In this document: piece by piece, positions 8,464-16,215 of the stretch | Position numbering within the stretch: position 1 is the stretch's first letter | Layout: the number at the start of each line of letters is the position of its first letter | Origin: Zeimonas sp032027205 | GTDB lineage: Bacteria > Pseudomonadota > Gammaproteobacteria > Burkholderiales > Burkholderiaceae_E | NCBI GenBank assembly: GCA_032027205.1 | Contig: JAVSMN010000001.1 | Location: 1,984,219-2,048,218 of the forward strand | Direction of reading: 5' to 3' | DNA: 64,000 nt | Translations under genes and position numbers: made by a program | The notes under the pieces: generated by a model | What the model saw: only the letters and a program-made list of their open reading frames with translations | Databases searched by the model: none | Told to the model about the DNA's origin: nothing

Positions 8464-8882
8464 TCGATCGTTCTTCTTTCTGTCGCCGTTCCACCGCCGG
8501 GCTGCTGTGCCTTGCGCTCTCGTTTCCATTGGTCGCCGCGCGCGCGGCCGATACCACGCCGGCGCAGCAACTCGCGCGCTGGAGCGCGGCTGCCGGCGCC
8601 TCCGGCGACGCCGCGCGCGGGCGCGCCTTCTTCACGAGTCGCCACGGCGCCGAATGGTCGTGCGCATCGTGTCATGGCGATCCGCCGATCGCCGCCGGCA
8701 AGCACCAGAGTACCGGCAAGACGATCGATCCACTCGCGCCCGCCGCGAACGCATCGGCGTTCACCGATGGTGCGCACGTCGACAAGTGGTTCCGACGCAA
8801 CTGCAAGGATGTGCTCGCCCGCGAATGCGACGCCCGTGAGAAAGCCGACGTGCTCGCCTATCTGCTGGAGCTGAAGCAATGA
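8457..8882 (+). CDS. SHP-type periplasmic monoheme cytochrome c (DUF1924)
   Basis: This 141-aa precursor has a signal peptide (STAGLLCLALSFPLVAARA, cut near residue 30) and a single heme site CASCH at 69-73. The stretch KWFRRNCKDVLARECD carries the asparagine (N115) and the cysteine pair (C116, C124) typical of the sphaeroides heme protein, where Asn is a displaceable heme ligand and the cysteines form a disulfide. SHP binds oxygen or NO in the periplasm. It is the first gene of the classic SHP-DHC-cytochrome b operon, and its stop overlaps the next start (ATGA). The upstream promoter must lie inside the channel gene. Confidence 0.85.
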   Translation: MTFDRSSFCRRSTAGLLCLALSFPLVAARAADTTPAQQLARWSAAAGASGDAARGRAFFTSRHGAEWSCASCHGDPPIAAGKHQSTGKTIDPLAPAANASAFTDGAHVDKWFRRNCKDVLARECDAREKADVLAYLLELKQ

Positions 8883-9376
8883 GCGCCGTTCGTCCGCTTG
8901 CGCTCGCCGTCCTGTCGCTGCTCGCGTTGTCGGCGCACGCCGGCGATCGCGGCATGCCTTCCGACGTGCCCGAGGTCTACGCGACGGAGTGCGGCGCCTG
9001 CCACGTCGCGTACGCACCCGGCGCATTGCCCGCCGATTCGTGGCGACGCATCGTCGCCGAACTCGATCGTCATTACGGAACCGACGCCTCGCTCGACGAC
9101 GCTTCGACCGCGCGCATCGACGAATGGTTGCAGCGCCATGCGGGCACCTGGAAGCGCGTGCGCGAGGCACCGCCGCAGGACCGCATCACGCGCGCCGCCT
9201 GGTTCGAGCGCAAGCACCGAAAGATCGACTCCGCCGTCTGGCGGCACGACGCCGTCAAGAGCGCCGCGAACTGCGGTGCCTGCCACGTCGGCGCCGAGCG
9301 CGGGCATTTCGACGACGACGACCTGCGCATTCCGCCGGGATTGCCTGCGCGCCATCGAGGCGCGTGGAGCGACTGA
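8879..9376 (+). CDS. Diheme cytochrome c (DHC)
   Basis: The 165-aa protein has a signal peptide (ALAVLSLLALSAHA) and two heme-binding sites, CGACH at 38-42 and CGACH at 132-136. The size and site spacing fit DHC, the periplasmic diheme cytochrome that is the natural electron donor to SHP. It is translationally coupled to the SHP gene by a 4-bp overlap and is followed 66 bp later by a membrane cytochrome b. Together they form a quinol to cytochrome b to DHC to SHP electron line, as described for Rhodobacter and other proteobacteria. Confidence 0.88.
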   Translation: MSAVRPLALAVLSLLALSAHAGDRGMPSDVPEVYATECGACHVAYAPGALPADSWRRIVAELDRHYGTDASLDDASTARIDEWLQRHAGTWKRVREAPPQDRITRAAWFERKHRKIDSAVWRHDAVKSAANCGACHVGAERGHFDDDDLRIPPGLPARHRGAWSD

Positions 9377-9442
9377 ACCGCGTTTGCGGGCGGCCCGCGA
9401 ATCGCGACGACCGCCCCGCACCCACTCTCTAAGGAGAACACC

Positions 9443-10180
9443 TTGCATACCACTTCGACCCTGCCGCGCGCGGTCGACGCGCAGCCCGCCGCCCGGCGCG
9501 GGCGACTCGTCGTCGACGCGCCGACCCGCATGTTCCATTGGCTTTTCGCGCTGAGCTTCGTCGGCGCCTTCGTCACCGCCGACGGCGAACGCTGGCGCGC
9601 GATGCACGTCACGCTCGGCTACCTGTTCGCCGGACTGCTCGTGCTGCGCCTGCTCTACGGTCTGCTCGGCCCGCGCCAGGTGCGTCTGTCGCTGCTGCGT
9701 CACCGCGCGAGCGGCGTTCGCGCATGGTTGCGCTCGCTGGCGCAGCGTCCGCCATGGCGAGTGGACTGGCGCCAGGGCGAGAACCTGCTGATCGCGCTGG
9801 CGATCGTTGCGATGATGCTCGCGGTCGTCCCGCTCACGCTCAGCGGCTTCGCCGTCTACCAGGAGTGGTCCGGCGACTGGCTCGAGGACGTGCACGAGTT
9901 CTTCGGCAACGCGTTTCTCGCGGTGGTGCTCGCGCACGTCGGCGCTCTCGCCGTATCGAGCCTGCTGCGCCGACGCAACCGCATGTTGCCGATGATCACC
10001 GGTCGCATCGATGGCCGCGGGCCCGATCCGGTGCGCCACGAGCGCCGCTGGCTGGCTACGCTGCTGCTCGCCGCGTCGATCGCATTCGTGGCATGGCAGT
10101 GGATGGAGGCGCCCAACGGACTCGTGCCGATGTCCAGGTGGCATGAGATCTCGACCACGATGAGCGCCTCGTTCTCCTGA
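9443..10180 (+). CDS. Membrane cytochrome b (b561 family) of the SHP operon
   Basis: The 245-aa protein has four main hydrophobic helices with histidines placed as in the Ni/Fe-hydrogenase or b561-type cytochromes b: TRMFHWLFALSF near 30-40, RAMHVTLGYLFAG near 55, and VHEFFGNAFLAVVLAHVGAL near 150-165. A fifth C-terminal helix (LLLAASIAFVAWQW) follows a basic loop. It should bind two b hemes in the inner membrane and pass electrons from quinol to the periplasmic diheme cytochrome encoded just upstream. It has an AAGGAG-type ribosome site (taaggagaac) before the start. Confidence 0.85.
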   Translation: MHTTSTLPRAVDAQPAARRGRLVVDAPTRMFHWLFALSFVGAFVTADGERWRAMHVTLGYLFAGLLVLRLLYGLLGPRQVRLSLLRHRASGVRAWLRSLAQRPPWRVDWRQGENLLIALAIVAMMLAVVPLTLSGFAVYQEWSGDWLEDVHEFFGNAFLAVVLAHVGALAVSSLLRRRNRMLPMITGRIDGRGPDPVRHERRWLATLLLAASIAFVAWQWMEAPNGLVPMSRWHEISTTMSASFS

Positions 10181-10199
10181 TCGCGGCCCGCGCTCCATT

Positions 10200-10832
10200 G
10201 CGGCGCCGACCGCCTCACTGCCATCCCGTTTCGGGGTAAATAGTGGCAACTCGCCCCGCCTGACGCTCCTCCATGACCCGCTCGGCCGACGTCCAACCGA
10301 TGCGCCTGCGCTGTGGCCCTCGCAGAAGGCGGGCATTGCGCAGGCTCTCTGGGTGCTGGAGAACGTCGGCAGCGTGCTCGTCGCCGACCCGACCGGATCG
10401 GGCAAGGCGCGGATGGGCGCGAACCTGCTGCGAGCGTTACGCGACCGCACGGTGAACGCGGGCCGCATGCGCGGAGACGCCGCGGTGATGATCTGCCCGC
10501 CAGCGCTTGCGCGACCGTGGCAAAGCGAAGCGAGCGCGTGCGGGCTGTCGCTGTCGGTCGACTCGCACGGACTGCTCAGCCCTGCGGCAGGGCGAACGCT
10601 ACGAGGCGATCGCGCAGGCGATGCGGCGCGCGCAGACACTCGCGATCGACGAAGCACACAACTTCCTGAACCTGCGCTCGCAGCGTTCGCAGGAGGTGCT
10701 CGCGCACGTGGCCGACCACGTCGTGCTGTTCACCGCGACGCCGATCAACCGGGGTGCAGCCGACCTGCTCAGCCTCGTCGACATGCTCGGCGCGGACAAT
10801 CTCGAAGAGGACGCGTGCCCGACGGTTGAGCG
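10200..10832 (+). pseudogene. Truncated, frameshifted SNF2/DEAD-type helicase remnant
   Basis: Two frames carry consecutive parts of a helicase core. In the frame of position 10353: LWPSQKAGIAQALWVLENVG, VLVADPTGSGKARMG (Walker A) and VMICPPALARPWQSEA. About 10580-10590 the reading moves to the frame of 10507: ALRQGERYEAIAQAM, TLAIDEAHNFLNLRSQRSQE (DEAH box) and VVLFTATPINRGAADLL. No plausible start precedes it, and homology stops near 10830 before the second RecA-like half. The gene is therefore broken at both ends as well as shifted, and cannot make a working enzyme. It fills the space between the cytochrome operon and the Liv operon and may mark an old insertion or deletion. Confidence 0.8.
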
Positions 10833-10843
10833 ACGTAACGGCT

Positions 10844-11566
10844 TCAGGCCGCGGTGTTGCGGATGCCGAGATAGGCCGACTGCACGGCAGGGTCGTCGAG
10901 CAGCTGTCGCGCCTGACCTTCGCCGGCGATGCGACCGTTCTCCAGGACGTAGCCGCGGTCGGCGATCGCCAGGCTGCGTCTGGCGTTTTGCTCCACCAGC
11001 AGGATGCTCACGCCGGTCTCCTTCACGCGCTCGAGCACGCGGAACAGTTCCTTGCAGACCAGTGGCGACAGGCCGAGCGAGGGTTCGTCCAGCAGCAGCA
11101 GCCTGGGCGCCGACATCAGCGCGCGGCCGATCGCGACCATCTGCTGCTCGCCCCCGCTCATCGTGCGTGCCGTCTGCTTCAGGCGTTCGGCGAGGCGCGG
11201 GAACAGTGCGAGCACGCGCCCGAGATTCGGCTTCTCGCCCGCGCGCGCTCGCTGCGGATACGCGCCGAGAGAAAGGTTCTCGTGCACGCTGAGATCGCCG
11301 AAGATGCCGCGGCCCTCGGGTACCAGCGCGATCCCGGCCTCGACGCGCAGTCGCGCGGGCAAGGATTGCACTGCCCGGCCGGCCAGCGCGATGCGGGTGT
11401 CGAGCGGCGTCGGTAGCAGGCCGGCGATCGCCTTGAGCATCGTCGTCTTGCCGGCGCCGTTCGCACCGAGCATCACGACGACTTCGGATTCGCCGACGTT
11501 CAACGAGACCCGATCAAGCGCCCGGTGCAGTCCGTAGGACGCCGACAGGTTCTCGACTTCAAACAT
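10844..11566 (-). CDS. livF: Branched-chain amino acid-type ABC transporter ATPase (LivF-like)
   Basis: The 240-aa ATPase has Walker A GANGAGKTT, signature MSGGEQQM and Walker B LLLLDEPSLGLSPLV, with the length and LivF-like end (LLDDPAVQSAYLGI) expected. It couples ATP hydrolysis to the LivHM permease in the inner membrane. It overlaps the upstream LivG-like gene by 8 bp and is the last gene of a five-gene importer set (binding protein, LivH, LivM, LivG, LivF). Since the set lies in a catabolic cluster, the cargo is probably the cluster's substrate rather than leucine. Confidence 0.9.
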   Translation of the reverse strand: MFEVENLSASYGLHRALDRVSLNVGESEVVVMLGANGAGKTTMLKAIAGLLPTPLDTRIALAGRAVQSLPARLRVEAGIALVPEGRGIFGDLSVHENLSLGAYPQRARAGEKPNLGRVLALFPRLAERLKQTARTMSGGEQQMVAIGRALMSAPRLLLLDEPSLGLSPLVCKELFRVLERVKETGVSILLVEQNARRSLAIADRGYVLENGRIAGEGQARQLLDDPAVQSAYLGIRNTAA

Positions 11567-12275
11567 CGTCGTCCCCGAGGTATGCCTGGATCACCCGCCG
11601 GTCGGCGAGCACCTGCTGCGGCGTGCCCTCCGCGATCTTGGTGCCCGAATTCATCACGACGCACCGGTCGCACAGCGAGCGTATGGCGTCCATCACGTGC
11701 TCGACCATCAGCACCGTCACTCCGGTGCCGCGCAGCGAGCGCACGAGCGCGACGGCCTCGACGAGTTCCGACGGATTCAACCCGGCCAACCATTCGTCGA
11801 GCAACAGCAGCCTGGGTCCGAGCGCCAGCGCTCGCGCGAGTTCCAGCCGCTTCTGGTCGATGTAGGTGAGTTCCTGCGCGGGTCGTTCGGCGTGCGCGCC
11901 GAGACCGACGTGAGCCAGCAGTGCGGTCGGGTCGGCGCGATGATCGCCGCGGCCGTACATCAGTCCGGCTTGTACGTTCTCGCGCACGGTCATCGTCTGG
12001 AACACGCGTACGAGTTGAAAGGTGCGAGCGACACCTGCCCGCGCCATCCGGTGCGGCGGCGCTCCGGCCATCTCGCGTCCCTGGAAGTGGATCGAACCGT
12101 GATCGGGGCGCAAGGCGCCGCTGATCAGGTGCAGTGCCGTCGTCTTGCCCGAGCCGTTCGGGCCGAGAAGGCCGACGATCTCGCCGCTGCCGACGTCGAA
12201 CGAGAGATCGTCCACCGCGCGCAACCCGCCGAAGCAGCGGCTGACGCCCCGCACCTCGAGTACAGGTGCGCTCAT
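11559..12275 (-). CDS. livG: Branched-chain amino acid-type ABC transporter ATPase (LivG-like)
   Basis: I chose the ATG at 12275, giving 238 aa (SAPVLEVRGVSRCFGGLRAV), because it overlaps the LivM stop as ATGA and starts the ABC domain at the usual distance. Motifs: Walker A GPNGSGKTTA, Q-loop RTFQLVRVF, Walker B LLLLDEWLAGL, and the LivG-type ending IQAYLGDDD. The signature sequence is weak (QELTYIDQKRLE in place of LSGGQ), which is common in LivG proteins. It partners LivF in powering the importer of this cluster. Confidence 0.9.
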   Translation of the reverse strand: MSAPVLEVRGVSRCFGGLRAVDDLSFDVGSGEIVGLLGPNGSGKTTALHLISGALRPDHGSIHFQGREMAGAPPHRMARAGVARTFQLVRVFQTMTVRENVQAGLMYGRGDHRADPTALLAHVGLGAHAERPAQELTYIDQKRLELARALALGPRLLLLDEWLAGLNPSELVEAVALVRSLRGTGVTVLMVEHVMDAIRSLCDRCVVMNSGTKIAEGTPQQVLADRRVIQAYLGDDDV

Positions 12276-13264
12276 TGCGCCGCTCCGGCTCGGCGCAAGC
12301 GTTTGCCTCGTTCGAGAACCTGCCCGACGATGCCGCGCGGCACCGCATAGACGATCAGCAGGAAGATGATGCCGAGGACGATCGAAAAGTGGTTGGGGAA
12401 GTATTTCACCAGCGTCTCGAAGAGAAGCACCAGCGGCACCACGCCCAGCACCGGACCCCAGAAGCGCGCGGCGCCGCCGAGCAACGCCATGATTAGAACC
12501 TGGAACGAGACGATCGGGTTGAATGCGATGGCCGGGTCGATGTACGTCCAACGCGGCGCGACGATGGCGCCGGCGATCACCATGAAGACCGAGGTGAGAG
12601 TGAACGCGACGAGCTTGGTGCGCGTGGCGTCGATGCCGCAGTGGCGTGCCGCCTGCTCGTCCTCGCCGATCAATCGGAGCGCGAAACCCAGCCGCGAGCG
12701 CGACAGCCACCAACCCAGCAGCAGCACCAGCGCGAACAGCGCGAGCAGTTGTCCGTAGATGAACCCCGGCGTCGCCGCATCGACGAACACGTAACGGCCG
12801 ATCGAGCCCGTGACCTTGCTTTCGTACCAGGTGACGACCTGGCGCAGCAACTCGGTCAGGCCGAAGGTGAAGATCACGAAATAGGTGCCGGAGAGCCGCA
12901 GCGTCACCAGCCCCACCAGCAGCGCCAGCAGGGCACCGATGACCGCTGCCGCGAGCAGCACCAGTGGCCAGGAGAGTTGCTCGCCGAGCACCGCCACCGT
13001 ATAGGAGCCGGCACCGAAAAAGGCCACCGTAGCGAGCGAGATGTATCGCGTCGTGCCGCAGAACAGTCCCCACGCGGTGGCGAGCACACCGTACAACAGC
13101 AGGTTGATCAGCAGCGCCGTGGTGTAGTCGTTGCCCAGGCGCGGAGCGAACGCGAGCAGCACGAAGCAGGCGCTCGTGAAGACCCAGCCCGTCCAGCGCA
13201 GCCGGCTGCCCGGGGTGTCGGCGCCGCCGATCGCGGCGGCGGAAACGCTCTCGCCGCTGTTCAT
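12272..13264 (-). CDS. livM: ABC transporter permease (LivM-like)
   Basis: This 330-aa hydrophobic protein has about nine to ten membrane segments and the LivM hallmark RLIGEDEQAARHCGIDATR, the cytoplasmic EAA-like coupling loop, as well as RLSGTYFVIFTFGLTELLRQ. The C-terminus is positively charged (GKRLRR). It forms the inner-membrane channel with LivH. Both its neighbours overlap by 4 bp, so the importer genes are tightly coupled. Confidence 0.9.
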   Translation of the reverse strand: MNSGESVSAAAIGGADTPGSRLRWTGWVFTSACFVLLAFAPRLGNDYTTALLINLLLYGVLATAWGLFCGTTRYISLATVAFFGAGSYTVAVLGEQLSWPLVLLAAAVIGALLALLVGLVTLRLSGTYFVIFTFGLTELLRQVVTWYESKVTGSIGRYVFVDAATPGFIYGQLLALFALVLLLGWWLSRSRLGFALRLIGEDEQAARHCGIDATRTKLVAFTLTSVFMVIAGAIVAPRWTYIDPAIAFNPIVSFQVLIMALLGGAARFWGPVLGVVPLVLLFETLVKYFPNHFSIVLGIIFLLIVYAVPRGIVGQVLERGKRLRRAGAAQ

Positions 13265-14136
13265 CGCGTCACCTTGCCGAAGAGTCCGGCCGGAAAGAAC
13301 AGCAGAACGGCAAGGAAGAGAGCGTAGTTGGCCGCGAGCGTGAGCCCCGGGTCGACGTAGGTGCCGACGAAGCTCTCGACCATCCCGAGCATCAGCGCCG
13401 CGACCGCTGCACCGGCCATGTTGCCGATCCCCCCCATGATGACGACGATCAGCGCCTTCATGGTGAACACGACGCCCATCGTTGCGCTGAAGGTGAGGAA
13501 CATGCTGACAAGCACGCCGGCCACCGCGGCCATCACGGTGCCGAGCGCGAACGCTGCCGCCGCGAGCCGGCGCGTGTCGATGCCGACCAGCTGCGCCGAG
13601 ACCGGGTCGACCGACACGGCCCGGATTGCCGTGCCCACGCGCGTGCGCGTGAGCAGCAGCCAGATGGCGACGCCGAGCACAGCGGCCATCGCCAGCGCGA
13701 GCAGGCGATTGGCCGCGAGCGTGGTGCCGAGCACCGCAACCGGAACCGACAGGAACGAGTAGCTGAGATAGCCGCCGCCGACCGCGACCAGCATGACGCC
13801 CTGGATGACGAACAACAGACCGAAGGTGCCGAGCAGGCTGTCGGCTTCGAGCGCATCGCGATTCGGCGCGCGGCGCACGAGCGGCATCAGCGCCAGCGCG
13901 TAGATGGCCCAGCCGGCGATCGCCGCAAGCGGCAGCGCAATGACCAGCGTGGCGAGCGGCGACAGCGCGTGCTTGCCGAACAGCGCCCAGGCCAGCACGG
14001 CTGCTGCGATCATCATCTCGCCGTACGAGAGATTCATGATGCGCGCCACGCCGTACTGGAGGTTCAGCCCCAGTGCGACGAGCGCGTACATCCCTCCCAG
14101 GGTGAGGCCGGTCAGCAGGGCGTCGACGAAAGTCAT
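13261..14136 (-). CDS. livH: ABC transporter permease (LivH-like)
   Basis: The 291-aa permease begins with the LivH pattern TGLTLGGMYALVALGLNLQYGVARIMNLSYGE and contains IRAVSVDPVSAQLVGIDTRR, the coupling loop. Eight or so membrane helices are evident. It ends in a 4-bp overlap with livM. Twenty-two bases separate its start from the stop of the binding-protein gene, so all five genes can be read as one transcript. Confidence 0.9.
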   Translation of the reverse strand: MTFVDALLTGLTLGGMYALVALGLNLQYGVARIMNLSYGEMMIAAAVLAWALFGKHALSPLATLVIALPLAAIAGWAIYALALMPLVRRAPNRDALEADSLLGTFGLLFVIQGVMLVAVGGGYLSYSFLSVPVAVLGTTLAANRLLALAMAAVLGVAIWLLLTRTRVGTAIRAVSVDPVSAQLVGIDTRRLAAAAFALGTVMAAVAGVLVSMFLTFSATMGVVFTMKALIVVIMGGIGNMAGAAVAALMLGMVESFVGTYVDPGLTLAANYALFLAVLLFFPAGLFGKVTR

Positions 14137-14158
14137 CCCGACCTCGCTGCGGCGCCGG

Positions 14159-15379
14159 TCAGCCGGCTTTCCAGGCTACCTTCGGTGCGACCGCGTTGCG
14201 GGCGCCCTGCTGCTTCGGCCCGATGCCGTAGAAGTCGCCGTCCTGCCACTGGCCGACGAGCCAACCGCCCTTGCGGATGTGGTTCTCGTCGAACTCGAGC
14301 TTGCCGACGATGGTGTCGAAGCTGTTCGTGCTCAGGTGTTTCACGATCGCGGCGTTGTCCATGCCGACCTTCTCGATTGACTGGCCGAGTGCCTGCAGCG
14401 CCGCGTAGAACAGCGACGAGCCCCAACGGTCGGGCTCGCGCTGATGCATCGCGACGTGACGTTTCACGTACGCGCGGAACGCGTCGCTGTCGGGATTCCA
14501 GCCGCCGATTCCCATGACCCCGTCGACGTTGTGGCCGAAGCGCTGCTTGTACTGCGGAAAGCCGCTGCCGACGGCCGTGTAGAACACCTTCGGATTGAAG
14601 CCGCGCACGCGAGCCGTATCGGTGAGGGCCATCGTGTCGGGCGGATAGCTGAAGGCCACGAACACGTCGGGATTGGCGCGCTGCGCCTCGCTGATCACCG
14701 GCGTGAGGTCCTGCGTCGACATCGGGTAGCTGCCGTCATAGACCAGTTCGTAATTCCCCGCCTTCAGCGCGCGGCGCGCGGCGTTGCCCAGCTCGATGCC
14801 GAACTGTTCCGCGGCGTTGACGACGGCAACGCGGTTGTTGATCGTGCCGGCGCTGCGCAACTGGTTCAGCGTATCGACGAGCGACTCGGCGTAGGTCGAC
14901 GACGTGGCCAGCGTAGAGAAGATGTTCGGCCAGCGCTTGACGACCTCGGCGATGCGATCGCTCGCCATGCTGCCGGTCATCATCGGGTAGCCGCCGCGTG
15001 CGAAGATCGGCGCCACCGCGAGGTTCTGCCCGGTGCCCCACGGCGGCAGCAGTATGTCGACCTTGTCCTGGCTGATCAGCCGTTCGACGGCGCGCACCGC
15101 CTCCTCCGACTGGCTGCGATCGTCGTACTCGATGTGCTCGAGTTTCATCTTGCGGCCGCCGACGTTCAGGCCGCCGGCGTCGTTGACATCCTTGATCCAC
15201 AGCAGGTAGTTCGGCCACTGCGTGACCGAAGCGCCGCCGGCGAACGGGCCGGTCTTCGAGATCGCCCAGCCGACCTTCAACGTATTGGATTGCGCGCGCA
15301 CGAACGGCGGCGCAGCGAGTGCCGCGGCCGCCGCGCCCATCGTGCCGATCACCTTGCGCCGCCGAGTGTCGATACTCAT
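14159..15379 (-). CDS. ABC transporter substrate-binding protein (LivK-like)
   Basis: The 406-aa precursor starts at MSIDTRRRKVIGTMGAAAAA with AGGAG just upstream; the twin-arginine-like RRRKVIG and hydrophobic run suggest Sec or Tat export, cut near APPFVRAQ. The mature protein follows the Leu/Ile/Val-binding fold: LKVGWAISKTGPFAGGASVT, RSQSEEAVRAVERLI and VFVAFSYPPDTMALTD. Residues lining the pocket are not recognisably those of leucine-binding proteins. Genes on both sides (Liv permeases downstream, oxidoreductases upstream) suggest that it captures an alcohol, ketone or acid degraded by this cluster. Confidence 0.85.
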   Translation of the reverse strand: MSIDTRRRKVIGTMGAAAAALAAPPFVRAQSNTLKVGWAISKTGPFAGGASVTQWPNYLLWIKDVNDAGGLNVGGRKMKLEHIEYDDRSQSEEAVRAVERLISQDKVDILLPPWGTGQNLAVAPIFARGGYPMMTGSMASDRIAEVVKRWPNIFSTLATSSTYAESLVDTLNQLRSAGTINNRVAVVNAAEQFGIELGNAARRALKAGNYELVYDGSYPMSTQDLTPVISEAQRANPDVFVAFSYPPDTMALTDTARVRGFNPKVFYTAVGSGFPQYKQRFGHNVDGVMGIGGWNPDSDAFRAYVKRHVAMHQREPDRWGSSLFYAALQALGQSIEKVGMDNAAIVKHLSTNSFDTIVGKLEFDENHIRKGGWLVGQWQDGDFYGIGPKQQGARNAVAPKVAWKAG

Positions 15380-15459
15380 AGATTCGTCTCCTGGAAATCC
15401 GCGTGATTGCCGCGCGCAATCGGTATAGCCGGCACCACGCCGTGCGCCGCGGCGAAAAA

Positions 15460-16215
15460 TCAGACGTTCATGCCGCCATCGGCCATGAGCGTGGTGCCGG
15501 TCGTGAAACTGCTGTCGTCGCTCGCCAGCCACAGGACTGCGCGCGCAATCTCGTCGGGCCTGGCGTGACGCCGCAGGGGGATCAGCCGGTCGAAGAACGC
15601 CGTGGCGTCTTCTTCGAGCACATTCGACAGGCGCTGCTCGAGATCCCTCTGGAAGTCGTTGTCGACCGGCCCCGGATGCACGGTGTTGACGCGGATGTGG
15701 CGCGCCGCTGCTTCCTTCGACACGCCGCGCATCAGACCGACCTGTGCGTGCTTGGCGGTGATATATGCCGACACGCCGGGATCGCCTCGCATGCCGGCAA
15801 CGCTCGAGCAGATCACCAGACTGCCGCCGTCGCGCATCGCGGGCAGTCCGTGCTTGCAGGCAAGGAACGCGCCGCGCACGTGGACGGCGAGCACGCTGTC
15901 GAACACCTCCTCCGGGTAGTCGACGACCGGCGCGATGACCCCGCTGTTGCCGGCGTTGCTGAACAGGACGTCGATCGGGCCGAAGGCGGCGACGCCCTCG
16001 CCGATCGCGCGCTGCCAGTCGCTGCTGTGCGTGACGTCGAGCGGCACGACTCGCACGCGGTCGGCCGGCAATGCGGCGCAGGCGGAATCGAGCGCCGGCC
16101 CGGGCAGGTCGGAGAGCGTGACGCGCGCGCCTTCGTTGCAGAAAACGCGCGCGGTCGCCAGGCCGATGCTGCCCGCGCCGCCGGTGATCAGCGCATGCCG
16201 GTCGCGCAGTTTCAT
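15460..16215 (-). CDS. Short-chain dehydrogenase/reductase
   Basis: A 251-aa classical SDR: nucleotide-binding TGGAGSIGLA near residues 11-20, NAG motif (LFSNAGNSG), catalytic serine in VICSSVAGMRG and Y-x3-K in SAYITAKH. The C-terminus TGTTLMADGGMNV is standard. An Asp after the second strand (LSDLPG) favours NAD+ over NADP+. Its start overlaps the GMC dehydrogenase stop (ATGA), so both act in one pathway, probably oxidising a secondary alcohol or hydroxy acid. The exact substrate cannot be read from sequence. Confidence 0.88.
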   Translation of the reverse strand: MKLRDRHALITGGAGSIGLATARVFCNEGARVTLSDLPGPALDSACAALPADRVRVVPLDVTHSSDWQRAIGEGVAAFGPIDVLFSNAGNSGVIAPVVDYPEEVFDSVLAVHVRGAFLACKHGLPAMRDGGSLVICSSVAGMRGDPGVSAYITAKHAQVGLMRGVSKEAAARHIRVNTVHPGPVDNDFQRDLEQRLSNVLEEDATAFFDRLIPLRRHARPDEIARAVLWLASDDSSFTTGTTLMADGGMNV

